DNA of 7,120 nt from Propionibacteriaceae bacterium (GTDB taxonomy: Bacteria > Actinomycetota > Actinomycetes > Propionibacteriales > Propionibacteriaceae). Shown one piece after another: positions 1 to 6,091 of the stretch; position 1 is the first letter of the stretch, and each line of letters begins with the position of its first letter. The stretch covers positions 1-7,120 of the forward strand of contig JAGXHS010000045.1 in assembly GCA_024636075.1 (NCBI GenBank). Direction: 5' to 3'. The notes beneath the pieces are model-generated. The model was not told where the DNA came from. It did no database searches and saw only the letters and a program-made list of their open reading frames with translations. A program made the position numbers and the translations under genes.

Positions 1-1
1 C

Positions 2-2854
2 CCCGGTTGTTTCGTGTCCTTGTTGCTGCGGCCCATCGTGGTCCCCGAGGTTGCCGGTGTGTCGAGAGAACGCACCATGGAGATCAGGTTCATCGTTCCG
101 GGCGGCATGGTGGCGAATCTCGATTTCGTCGAGTCCGTCTTCGGCAACGGCGGCGACCCCAACCTGCCGAGCAACGACGCGGCCCTCGACCCGGGTGGCT
201 GGACCGGGCACACCGGTTGCGTCATCCTTGCGCCGCACCTGACGCAGCTGACCAAGAAGGAACTGGGGCTGCCGCACATCGACGAAGCAACCGACAGGCA
301 GGAACGCGACGGCATGTGCTGGAGCGAAGCGGATGAGAAGTACAACGGCGGCACCGCGTTCAAGCTCTGCGCCCGCGACGAACGCGGCGTTATCGTCACG
401 GTCATCGCCGACAACTACTTCGGCTACTGCAAGAAGGAAGTGAAGACACAGATCGGCTATTCCGCCAACCTGTTCGGTTCCACGGAGGAGGAGCACTCTG
501 GAGGCGCTCGGGTCTTCGCCAGCTATGACCTGGGCCAGGAGTTCACCAACGAGCACCTCGACACCAGCACTCTCGATGACGTGCTGGACCGAGATCCGGA
601 TCGGTTCACCCGCCGACCGGAAGGCCATGCGCTGGACACCTGCTTCGAGGAATTCGTGCTGGTGCCGACGCGCACCCACTTCAGCCTTCGGCATCAGACC
701 GTCAGCTGGAAGGACGCCGACGGCACCACGCAGACGATCAAGATGCGCGCTGACCGCACCTACTTCAGCCCCGGTGGTTACCGCGTGCACATTGAGCCAT
801 CACACGCCGACACCGGCCAGTGGATCCTCGTCGGCACGACGGCCCGGTCCACCACATGTCACAAACCCAGCACAGTGTCCGGCGGCGGCAAGTCCGAGAT
901 CTCGAAAGCGATCACTGACGCCTTCATCTACGGCAACGCGTACACTCCCGACTTCGACCAGGACATGAAGGTGGTCACCGAACTGCTGGACCACGACTTC
1001 TCGGACCGGTTCATGGACTCCTCCCAAGTGGACACCCGGCCGATCCTGTCCCCGCAGCGGAGCATGGGCAGCGTGATCAAACTCTTCACTCCCTCCGATG
1101 AGGACTACACCGAGGAGTACAACGCCTGGTTGCGAGACGAACTGCCTCAGCACATCAAGGAGTTGATCTTCCTGATCAAGCGTCACCACCGCCCCGAGTG
1201 GGGAGAGGACTGGCGCAGCCATTTCACGGTGGGCAACATGAATGGTCGGCAAGGAAACTTCGTCAGACTGGACGGCTCGAAGCTGATGGTGACCATGCTG
1301 AGAGTGGGCTTCGAGCCAGACGGCTCGTGGCGACTGTTCGGGCTGCGTCCGGACTTCAGCCCGGCAGTGAAGGTGCAGACCGAGGACGACATCACCGCCA
1401 GCATCGTGATGCCGGGGTCGGTGATGCACCCGGCCCAGGCCACGAGCCGCAAGTTCGTCAAGAACTGTGAGGCGCTGCTCTTCCAGCGGCCGGACGAAGC
1501 GATCCACCGCGGCTACGACACCCAGGCCGAGATGGACATCGCCGGCCCGGGCACATTCCTGTCCAACTACCAGCCACTGACCCACGATGACGCCCGCGAG
1601 ATGCGCGATGACGCCGTGGCCTTCTCCGCGTTCACCGAACCGATGAAGAACCTCATCTCCACGGCTGCGGCGATGGCGGACGACGAGTCGCCGAAGTACT
1701 TCGTCAGCTCCGCGAACCCCCGGCTGGTGGACGGCAAGCCGTCGAAGAATCCGCGCTACCTGCAGGAGCGCCCGGACATCGCGAACCCCGTCGCAACGGC
1801 AGCGTCCGATTTGGCGTCGCACTTGTTGCGCAATCAGCGAAGCACGAGCGAGATCCTCCTGCCGGTGGACCTGATCGCTGCCGGTCGTCGCAACAATCCG
1901 CCGGAGAAGGGGGTCCCGGCATTGTGTGCTTACGCACCGCTGCACTACATGGAACTCCCCGAGCTGTTCATGGAGTTCATCAGCTCGATGACGGGCAAGT
2001 CCCCATCGACGACGGGTGCCGGCAGCGAAGGCGCATTGACCAAGGGGCCGTTCAATGCGATGCCCGCCATCATTGACCTGAACGCCGCGTTCCTGTCGTA
2101 CGCCTTGACCGAGTACGACGGGTGGTTGTCCAGCGCCGGACACATCGGGCCGCAGATGCGCATCGATCATGATTTCAGCCTTTTGGTGCCCGAAGTGTTC
2201 GCCCGGATGACTGAGGAGGAACGCTCAGCGGAGAGCCTGATCGCGGGGGGTCACCTGGAGAGATTGACCGATTTCGAGCACAACGGTTCCGAGGTACTGG
2301 CGAGCCGGTTGGGCTACCGGATGACCGAACGCTTCGCCGCCGGCTATTTCGGGCGCATCTTCATGCATCCGCACCGGGTGTTCACCCCAGAGATTCTGCG
2401 TCCCGAGCTGCAGGACATGGACGTGTTCGCTGATTCGATGGCGACGATCGTCGCCACTCACCAACGAGTCGCTCAGGCATACTTCAACGACGGCACCATC
2501 GAGCTCGCGATTCCTCCGTTGAAGGCACTGTTGGAGATCATGGCCACCGGACTCACCTCCGAGGGCCGGGATCTGGACGATCCGGACTTCCGCGCCCAGT
2601 TCACACGGGACAGGGTGCTGTCCAGCGACTGGTACGCCGCACGTCTGGATGCCAAAAGGGCCGAGAACATTCGCTGCGCCCACGAAGGGGTGGAATCGCT
2701 GGAGGCATTCTGCGATGTGGAGGCCAACGACGTGACGGTCCAGCGGCTCGGGCTGCATGATCGGCTGGAGCGGGCACGGGAAGAACTGGCCGTCTTCTCC
2801 GCAGAGGCGTACCGCGACAGCCTGGTGGGCATGCTCGGTCGCCAACCCCTGTGA
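2..2854 (+). CDS. Probable PPi-type phosphoenolpyruvate carboxykinase, 5'-partial
   Basis: The frame is open to the left edge, so the N-terminus is probably missing. Residues are numbered from the GTG at 14 (946 codons). Known PPi-type enzymes (propionibacteria, Entamoeba) are, as I recall, about 1,100 residues or more. These soluble enzymes interconvert PEP + CO2 + phosphate and oxaloacetate + PPi. Seen: YFGYCKKEVKTQIGYSANLF at 135-154, then EEEH ending at H161. K141 and H161 are 20 apart, the spacing of the Mn-binding Lys and His of GTP-type PEPCK. A P-loop-like SGGGKSEIS (289-297) is followed by acidic PDFDQD (312-317). Further conserved-looking blocks are SSANPRLV (565-572) and SSMTGKSPSTTGAGSEGALT (657-676). 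No signal peptide or membrane segment is apparent. The in-frame starts at 14 (GTG) and 77 (ATG) lack convincing Shine-Dalgarno sequences, which fits internal positions. The assignment rests on remembered family features and motif spacing; the coding call itself is near certain. Confidence 0.75.
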   Translation, partial: PGCFVSLLLRPIVVPEVAGVSRERTMEIRFIVPGGMVANLDFVESVFGNGGDPNLPSNDAALDPGGWTGHTGCVILAPHLTQLTKKELGLPHIDEATDRQERDGMCWSEADEKYNGGTAFKLCARDERGVIVTVIADNYFGYCKKEVKTQIGYSANLFGSTEEEHSGGARVFASYDLGQEFTNEHLDTSTLDDVLDRDPDRFTRRPEGHALDTCFEEFVLVPTRTHFSLRHQTVSWKDADGTTQTIKMRADRTYFSPGGYRVHIEPSHADTGQWILVGTTARSTTCHKPSTVSGGGKSEISKAITDAFIYGNAYTPDFDQDMKVVTELLDHDFSDRFMDSSQVDTRPILSPQRSMGSVIKLFTPSDEDYTEEYNAWLRDELPQHIKELIFLIKRHHRPEWGEDWRSHFTVGNMNGRQGNFVRLDGSKLMVTMLRVGFEPDGSWRLFGLRPDFSPAVKVQTEDDITASIVMPGSVMHPAQATSRKFVKNCEALLFQRPDEAIHRGYDTQAEMDIAGPGTFLSNYQPLTHDDAREMRDDAVAFSAFTEPMKNLISTAAAMADDESPKYFVSSANPRLVDGKPSKNPRYLQERPDIANPVATAASDLASHLLRNQRSTSEILLPVDLIAAGRRNNPPEKGVPALCAYAPLHYMELPELFMEFISSMTGKSPSTTGAGSEGALTKGPFNAMPAIIDLNAAFLSYALTEYDGWLSSAGHIGPQMRIDHDFSLLVPEVFARMTEEERSAESLIAGGHLERLTDFEHNGSEVLASRLGYRMTERFAAGYFGRIFMHPHRVFTPEILRPELQDMDVFADSMATIVATHQRVAQAYFNDGTIELAIPPLKALLEIMATGLTSEGRDLDDPDFRAQFTRDRVLSSDWYAARLDAKRAENIRCAHEGVESLEAFCDVEANDVTVQRLGLHDRLERAREELAVFSAEAYRDSLVGMLGRQPL

Positions 2855-2924
2855 GCTGAGCCAGCCCCCCACGTGCGCAGGACCGCTGCATCGGGTCCGT
2901 AGTGACTGTGGCGAAGCATTCTGG

Positions 2925-2936
2925 GTGATCGATCAC
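2925..2936. promoter_or_regulatory. Perfect 12-bp palindrome, possible operator
   Basis: GTGATCGATCAC is perfectly self-complementary. It lies about 60 bp before the ATG of the 41-codon ORF and about 70 bp after the carboxykinase stop. A lone half-site GATCAC recurs at 2971-2976, just before the Shine-Dalgarno. Dyads of this size are typical of dimeric repressors such as the GntR family, which often control amino-sugar genes. It does not match the DasR/NagR operator as I remember it, so the regulator is unknown. Confidence 0.35.
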
Positions 2937-2981
2937 GCCGCTGGAAGCTCTCCCCGATGGCCCTCGAGTCGATCACACGGT

Positions 2982-2987
2982 AGGAGG
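2982..2987 (+). promoter_or_regulatory. Strong Shine-Dalgarno for the 41-codon ORF
   Basis: AGGAGG is a full anti-16S match, 8 nt before the ATG at 2996. It is the best ribosome-binding site in the window and the main reason to take the short ORF seriously as a gene start, either live or the relic of a longer gene. Confidence 0.5.
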
Positions 2988-2995
2988 TCTACTCG

Positions 2996-3121
2996 ATGGC
3001 CAAGGATCGGATGTTCGCCCACGAAGCCGAGCAGCGGGTCCTCCTCGCCGCCATCCGATCATTCGTAGTGAGCGTCTTGCCACGAGATTGGAAGCCACAC
3101 CCCAGAGTGAGTATGCGGTGA
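2996..3121 (+). CDS. Short ORF of 41 codons, unknown; possible gene-start remnant
   Basis: The predicted protein starts MAKDRMFAHEAEQRVLLAAI and ends in PRVSMR. The first 20 residues could form an amphipathic helix; the rest is basic and Pro-containing. An ideal AGGAGG lies 8 nt upstream, and a palindrome about 60 bp upstream could serve as an operator. The stop lies 38 bp before the nagB remnant, so the two could have formed one transcript. I do not recognise the family. Because the next gene is clearly truncated, this may likewise be the surviving 5' end of a larger gene whose body was deleted. It could also be a real small protein or a leader peptide. Confidence 0.4.
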   Translation: MAKDRMFAHEAEQRVLLAAIRSFVVSVLPRDWKPHPRVSMR

Positions 3122-3159
3122 ACCGACGCCTTCCCATCGGCCCGCGACCAAGGAGTGAC

Positions 3160-3321
3160 ATGGAAGTCATCATCTGTGCGAGTGAGGGCAAGGTCGGCGG
3201 GGTGGCCGCCCGCCAGATCGCCCGCATCGTTGCTGACGGCCAAGCCGATCCGGTGTTCGGTGTCGCGACCGGATCCTCCGATGGGCTCTCAGGAAGCGCT
3301 CGCCGCGATACCGTAGAGTGA
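3160..3321 (+). pseudogene. nagB: Truncated glucosamine-6-phosphate deaminase (nagB) remnant
   Basis: Starting at an ATG with AAGGAG 4 nt upstream, the frame gives MEVIICASEGKVGGVAARQI and then reaches GVATGSS at residues 34-40. This matches the NagB N-terminus, in which a first beta strand and helix lead to the phosphate-binding (A/P)TG(S/G) loop. After residue 40 the expected P-L/M-x-x-Y-x-x-L continuation is absent; the frame reads DGLSGSARRDTVE and stops. NagB proteins are about 240-265 residues and convert glucosamine-6-phosphate to fructose-6-phosphate and ammonia. With 53 codons, no active-site Asp/His region and no lid, this cannot be an active deaminase. The sequence up to about 3279 looks undamaged, which suggests a recent deletion or rearrangement, not slow decay. 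The identification rests on only about 40 residues. Confidence 0.65.
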
Positions 3322-3455
3322 GGCGCTGTATCCGACGAGGGCCGCGAGGGTGCTCTGCCTCCGGCCTCCAGCGCCGTCACGGTTGGGGTCTCGACAATCT
3401 CAGCTCCTCGAGGAATGTACTGCACCTTCGCCACCACGTACGCTGAAAGTGTAAG

Positions 3456-3465
3456 CCCCCCCCCC
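3456..3465 (+). repeat. Homopolymer of ten C upstream of the SIS gene
   Basis: Ten consecutive C, starting 37 bp and ending 27 bp before the first ATG of the SIS-domain gene. It lies between a weak -35-like CTGAAA (3443-3448) and a -10-like TAAGTT (3475-3480), so a change of length would alter their spacing. Such tracts slip in replication and are also prone to sequencing error. Confidence 0.6.
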
Positions 3466-3490
3466 AGCCGATCCTAAGTTTCGGGAGTCG

Positions 3491-3553
3491 CCATGCAAGT
3501 CCCATTTTCGACCATGCAGGACCCATCTTTGGCCATGCACGATCCAGCTTCGG
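3491..3553 (+). repeat. Three tandem 21-bp repeats, each carrying an in-frame ATG
   Basis: The copies are 3491-3511, 3512-3532 and 3533-3553, each beginning CCATGCA. Copies 1 and 2 match at 16 of 21 positions and copies 2 and 3 at 17 of 21. The unit is seven codons, so the protein begins with three heptads, MQVPFST, MQDPSLA and MHDPASA, and has Met at residues 1, 8 and 15. Only the first ATG (3493) has a Shine-Dalgarno (GGGAG, 3483-3487, spacing 5). The repeats sit before the conserved SIS domain. Confidence 0.75.
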
Positions 3554-4290
3554 CATTCCTTCATCAGGTCAACACTCGACTGCCCCTGATCGTCGAGAGT
3601 GCACATGACGGGCCGATCGCCGAAGCGGCAGCCATCGTTGCTGAATCCATCGCCAAGGGCGGCATCGTGCACGCTTTCGGCACCGGGCATTCAGAAGCCT
3701 TCGCGATGGAGATCGCCGGACGCGCCGGTGGCCTCATCCCCACCTCCAAAATCATGCTTCGAGATCTGGTGCTGCACGGAAGTCATTCGGTCGACGACTT
3801 GTCCGGCCCGCAACTGGAGCGGGACGCGACGGTGGCGGACGAACTTTTCTCCTTTGCGGTTCGCGATACCGCAGACGTGTTCATCATCGCATCCCATTCC
3901 GGTGTCCACGCGTCCGTCGTGGGTCTCGCGCAGGAAGTGAAGGACCACGACCACCCGCTCATCGCCGTCACCAGCCTCGACCACACCAGAAACGTCAGGC
4001 CGCAGCACCCGAGCGGGAAGCGGCTGTGTGAGATCGCCGACGTGGTGATCGACAACCTCGCTCCCTACGGCGACACGACGACCGAACTGCCATCAGGTCT
4101 GGCTGTGGGAGCGGTCTCGTCCATCACTTCGTCATTCATCGCGCAACTGCTCACCATGCGGGCGGTGGAGCTGTTGTGCGACCGGCACATGAATCCGCCG
4201 GTGTACGTCTCCGCGAACGTTCCCGGCGGGTACGAGCACAACAGGCTGCTGCGCAGCACCTACGAGGGTCGCCTGCATCTCTACGGCTGA
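3493..4290 (+). CDS. SIS-domain phosphosugar protein (SIS_2/UPF0309-like; NagS-type candidate)
   Basis: A 265-residue protein with one SIS domain, a Rossmann-like fold that binds phosphosugars. Seen: a nucleotide-fold strand and phosphate loop HAFGTGHSEAF (60-70), AGRAGGLIPT (75-84), IIASHSGVHASV (131-142), IAVTSLDHTRNV (157-168), HPSGKRL (172-178), DVVIDNLAPYGD (183-194), and a C-terminal PPVYVSANVPGGYEHNRLL (235-253). This is the layout of the single-domain 'sugar isomerase' family of about 245 residues, distinct from MurQ and GlmS. I recall, without being able to check, a Streptomyces member (NagS) acting on GlcNAc-6-phosphate; the nagB remnant upstream fits amino-sugar chemistry. The start at 3493 has GGGAG 5 nt upstream, but residues 1-14 are extra repeats, and Met15 (3535) would give the usual family length. 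The protein is cytoplasmic. Its substrate cannot be read from sequence. Confidence 0.88.
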   Translation: MQVPFSTMQDPSLAMHDPASAFLHQVNTRLPLIVESAHDGPIAEAAAIVAESIAKGGIVHAFGTGHSEAFAMEIAGRAGGLIPTSKIMLRDLVLHGSHSVDDLSGPQLERDATVADELFSFAVRDTADVFIIASHSGVHASVVGLAQEVKDHDHPLIAVTSLDHTRNVRPQHPSGKRLCEIADVVIDNLAPYGDTTTELPSGLAVGAVSSITSSFIAQLLTMRAVELLCDRHMNPPVYVSANVPGGYEHNRLLRSTYEGRLHLYG

Positions 4291-4311
4291 TCGGCCCGAA
4301 GGCACCCGATC

Positions 4312-4713
4312 TCAGGACACTCGGCGGAGGTGGAGCCAGGCCCGTGCGTAGCTGCATTCGACATCATTGTCGATGACGCTTGCTTCGACGCCGTCCTGGT
4401 GCACCACCACCCGCCAGGAATCGAGCGTTCGTTCCAGACGGACGAAGCTCTCACCCAGACCGGCACGCAGCTGAGACTCCCTCGGCAGCCACAGCACTTC
4501 ACTCTGCTCGATGGAATCGAGAGCCCATTCAGTGGTGCCGTTGAACTTCACGACACCGCCTCCGAAGTGCTCGTGGACTTCGATGGTCATCTCGCTGATC
4601 ACGAAGAGCTCGTTGTCCATGCTGCGACCAGGGATCACGAACCGGTCGCCACTGGCGGGCTGCCACTGCCATCCTGCATGCTGCAATTGACGTGCCAGTT
4701 CCCAGGTGATCAT
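4312..4713 (-). CDS. Conserved actinobacterial protein of unknown function (133 aa)
   Basis: Read from 4713 down, the protein starts MITWELARQLQHAGWQWQPA. It contains GDRFVIPGRSMDNELFVISE (22-41) and KFNGTTEWALDSIEQSEVLW (56-75), followed by LPRESQLRAGLG. I recognise this pattern from small actinobacterial proteins that databases sometimes label 'pilus assembly protein CpaE'. That label seems unsupported: there is no ATPase motif and the protein is far too short. It is acidic and soluble, with no signal peptide or membrane segment. The ATG at 4713 matches where homologues begin; a GTG at 4734 would add seven residues. Neither has a good Shine-Dalgarno. Its stop lies 21 bp from the SIS gene stop (convergent), and it diverges from the stress-protein gene across about 185 bp. 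The role is unknown. Confidence 0.82.
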   Translation of the reverse strand: MITWELARQLQHAGWQWQPASGDRFVIPGRSMDNELFVISEMTIEVHEHFGGGVVKFNGTTEWALDSIEQSEVLWLPRESQLRAGLGESFVRLERTLDSWRVVVHQDGVEASVIDNDVECSYARAWLHLRRVS

Positions 4714-4800
4714 GTGCCCATCTTCGTCGACCACACAAGTACCCGGACGTCAAGCAGTGGAAAATATCGTCGTGTGCGCTGCGAGCCTGCGCCACGGGAA

Positions 4801-4806
4801 TTGACA
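4801..4806 (+). promoter_or_regulatory. Possible -35 element for the universal stress gene
   Basis: TTGACA is a perfect -35 hexamer, 92 bp before the ATG at 4899, in the gap between divergent genes. At the normal 17-nt spacing the sequence (CCTACC) is a poor -10; the better TATTGT (4837-4842) is 30 nt away. The promoter assignment is weak. On the other strand TTGACG (complement of 4748-4753) could serve the minus-strand gene, also without a good -10. Confidence 0.25.
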
Positions 4807-4898
4807 GCAGGCTGGCCCGAGCGCCTACCGGCCGAGTATTGTGTGGAGCAACTCCCGCACTGCAGCGGCTACTCGTTCGTGACGAAAGGGAGACACCG

Positions 4899-5813
4899 AT
4901 GGCCAGTATTGATGCCCGGGATCGCGTGGTAGCCGGAACTGATGGTTCCGATCATGCCGCGCTGGCCGTCGACTGGGCTGCGGATTGGGCAGAGGACCAC
5001 TCGCACGGATTGACGCTGCTCCTGGTCACACCACCCCTGCAGCTGCCCAGCCGCGGAGGCTCCGTCTTCAGGGCCATGCGCGAGGGACACTTCCTGGACG
5101 AACAGGAGAAGGCAGCGCAGGCGAAGCTGCACTCGGTGTGGGATCGGGTCTCCCAACGGCACCCGGAGTTGGATGTTCAGTGCGAGACCTTCGCCTCCGA
5201 CGCCGCCGCCGAACTCGTCAAGGCATCCATCACTGCACGCTTGGTGGTGGTGGGCAGCCGTGGCCGGGGTGCGGTGCGTGGTGCTCTGTTGGGTAGCGTC
5301 GCCGAGTCGGTAATCACCCACGGTCAAGGACCAGTCGTGGTGGTTCCGCCACGAGGATCCGGAACAGCGCAAGGGCCGGTCGTCGTCGGTGTGGACACCG
5401 GGCAGCAGGCCCACGAGGTGCTGTCGGCGGCTGTGGCCGAAGCGGTCCATGCAGATGCCGAATTGCGGGTCCTGCATGCCTGGCATTTGCTGCAGGCGTG
5501 GAGCGAGGTCTCGACCGACGAACCCGACGACGTCTACAACTCGCTGCGCGACATGTTGGCCGACCTGGTGCGTCCGCACCGCGAAGCGCACCCGAACCTG
5601 ATCATCAGCCCGCAACTGGAGATCGGACCACCCGAGGACGTGCTCGTGGAGGCTTCCCGGAGCGCTTCGCTGGTGGTCACCGGGTCTCGTGGACGCGGAG
5701 GTTTCGCCGGTCTGCTGCTGGGTTCGACCAGTAGGTTCCTGGTTCGGCACTCCGACTGCCCCGTCTTGGTGATCCCCACCGAGGGCCGCGACGAGGACCG
5801 CCCCATCGACTGA
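4899..5813 (+). CDS. Universal stress protein with two tandem UspA domains
   Basis: 304 residues, soluble. Domain 1 (about 9-149) starts RVVAGTDGSDHAALAVDWAA and ends with VVVGSRGRGAVRGALLGS and PVVVVP. Domain 2 (about 159-293) starts GPVVVGVDTGQQAHEVL and ends with VVTGSRGRGGFAGLLLGS and CPVLVIP. Both copies carry the complete G-2x-G-9x-G-S ATP-binding motif (residues 119-133 and 262-276), so both should bind ATP. Tandem Usp proteins of about 300 residues are common in actinobacteria and are usually linked to hypoxia, stationary phase or persistence; the ligand-dependent role here is inferred. The ATG at 4899 is chosen because GAAAGGGA ends 7 nt upstream and the Usp fold begins within ten residues; an in-frame ATG at 4839 would add an atypical leader. 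No partner gene is adjacent, so it is probably monocistronic. Confidence 0.95.
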   Translation: MASIDARDRVVAGTDGSDHAALAVDWAADWAEDHSHGLTLLLVTPPLQLPSRGGSVFRAMREGHFLDEQEKAAQAKLHSVWDRVSQRHPELDVQCETFASDAAAELVKASITARLVVVGSRGRGAVRGALLGSVAESVITHGQGPVVVVPPRGSGTAQGPVVVGVDTGQQAHEVLSAAVAEAVHADAELRVLHAWHLLQAWSEVSTDEPDDVYNSLRDMLADLVRPHREAHPNLIISPQLEIGPPEDVLVEASRSASLVVTGSRGRGGFAGLLLGSTSRFLVRHSDCPVLVIPTEGRDEDRPID

Positions 5814-6091
5814 GCCGACGGCCCAACTGGCGGATGGCCGGATCAGCGGTCTGACCCTCGACGATCAACGCTCCCCGGACGACGGCGGCTGGGTCGTCGA
5901 AGTCGTAGCCAACGGCAATCTCGCTCACCTGCAAGGTGTTGTCAGGAGACTCGATGGCACTGCTTGGCACGACCAACAGCCCCGCGACGTTCGCACCTCT
6001 ACTCGTTCGCACCTTCCACTTGTTCAGGAATTTGGCGCAGATCACGAGTCTACGGGCAATGTGCGGCACCGATCTGACTAGAATCGGCTGG
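5814..6091. other. Gene-free stretch with a coding-like minus-strand patch
   Basis: Nothing recognisable lies between the stress-protein stop and the next start. On the minus strand, one frame (about 6030 down to 5815) stays open and has GC-rich third positions over about 60 codons, reading for example VSEIAVGYDFDDPAAVVRGA. It has no clear start signal and continues into the antisense of the stress gene, where it becomes low-complexity Arg/Gly/Pro. It could be a remnant of a lost gene or chance. No terminator hairpin with a T-run was found. Confidence 0.35.
6079..6084 (+). promoter_or_regulatory. -10 element (TAGAAT) of a probable leaderless transcript
   Basis: TAGAAT matches TANNNT with 5 of 6 consensus bases. 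It ends 7 nt before the GTG at 6092, so initiation at the usual distance would fall on the start codon itself. No convincing -35 is visible at 17-18 nt, as is common for actinobacterial promoters. A 5-bp inverted repeat (CCGAT 6069-6073, ATCGG 6083-6087) overlaps the element and might be an operator half-pair. Confidence 0.55.

Larger units (their letters stand above)
2855..3492. other. 638-bp broken intergenic zone with gene remnants
   Basis: No intact gene of normal size lies between the carboxykinase stop and the SIS gene. In order it contains a weak hairpin (2880-2898), a 12-bp palindrome (2925-2936), a 41-codon ORF with a strong Shine-Dalgarno (2996-3121), a truncated nagB start (3160-3321), about 130 bp with no recognisable coding content, and a run of ten C (3456-3465). 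On the minus strand, frames between about 3437 and 3289 give patches that read like protein, but none is recognisable or intact. I infer deletion or decay of a former amino-sugar gene cluster. Confidence 0.6.

Noticed and set aside
800..2170. A 456-codon open frame on the minus strand
   Set aside because: It is antisense to the carboxykinase gene, has biased Arg/His/Gln/Val composition typical of the reverse of GC-rich coding DNA, and has no recognisable motif.
2880..2898. Hairpin GGACC-9 nt-GGTCC after the carboxykinase stop
   Set aside because: The stem is only five pairs with a nine-base loop and no T-run follows, so it is not a supportable intrinsic terminator.
2973..3437. A 154-codon minus-strand frame across the broken zone
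   Set aside because: The start reads plausibly (VAKVQYIPRGAEIVETPTV), but it soon becomes Arg/Pro/Ser-rich shadow opposite nagB. It has no family match I can recall, so it is kept only as possible debris.
3493..4290. Calling the SIS gene MurQ or GlmS
   Set aside because: The protein lacks the etherase signature and C-terminal domain of MurQ, and has one SIS domain with no glutaminase domain, unlike GlmS.
4330..4932. A 200-codon plus-strand frame
   Set aside because: It runs opposite the conserved minus-strand gene, whose protein motifs are clear, and continues past the convincing start of the stress gene.
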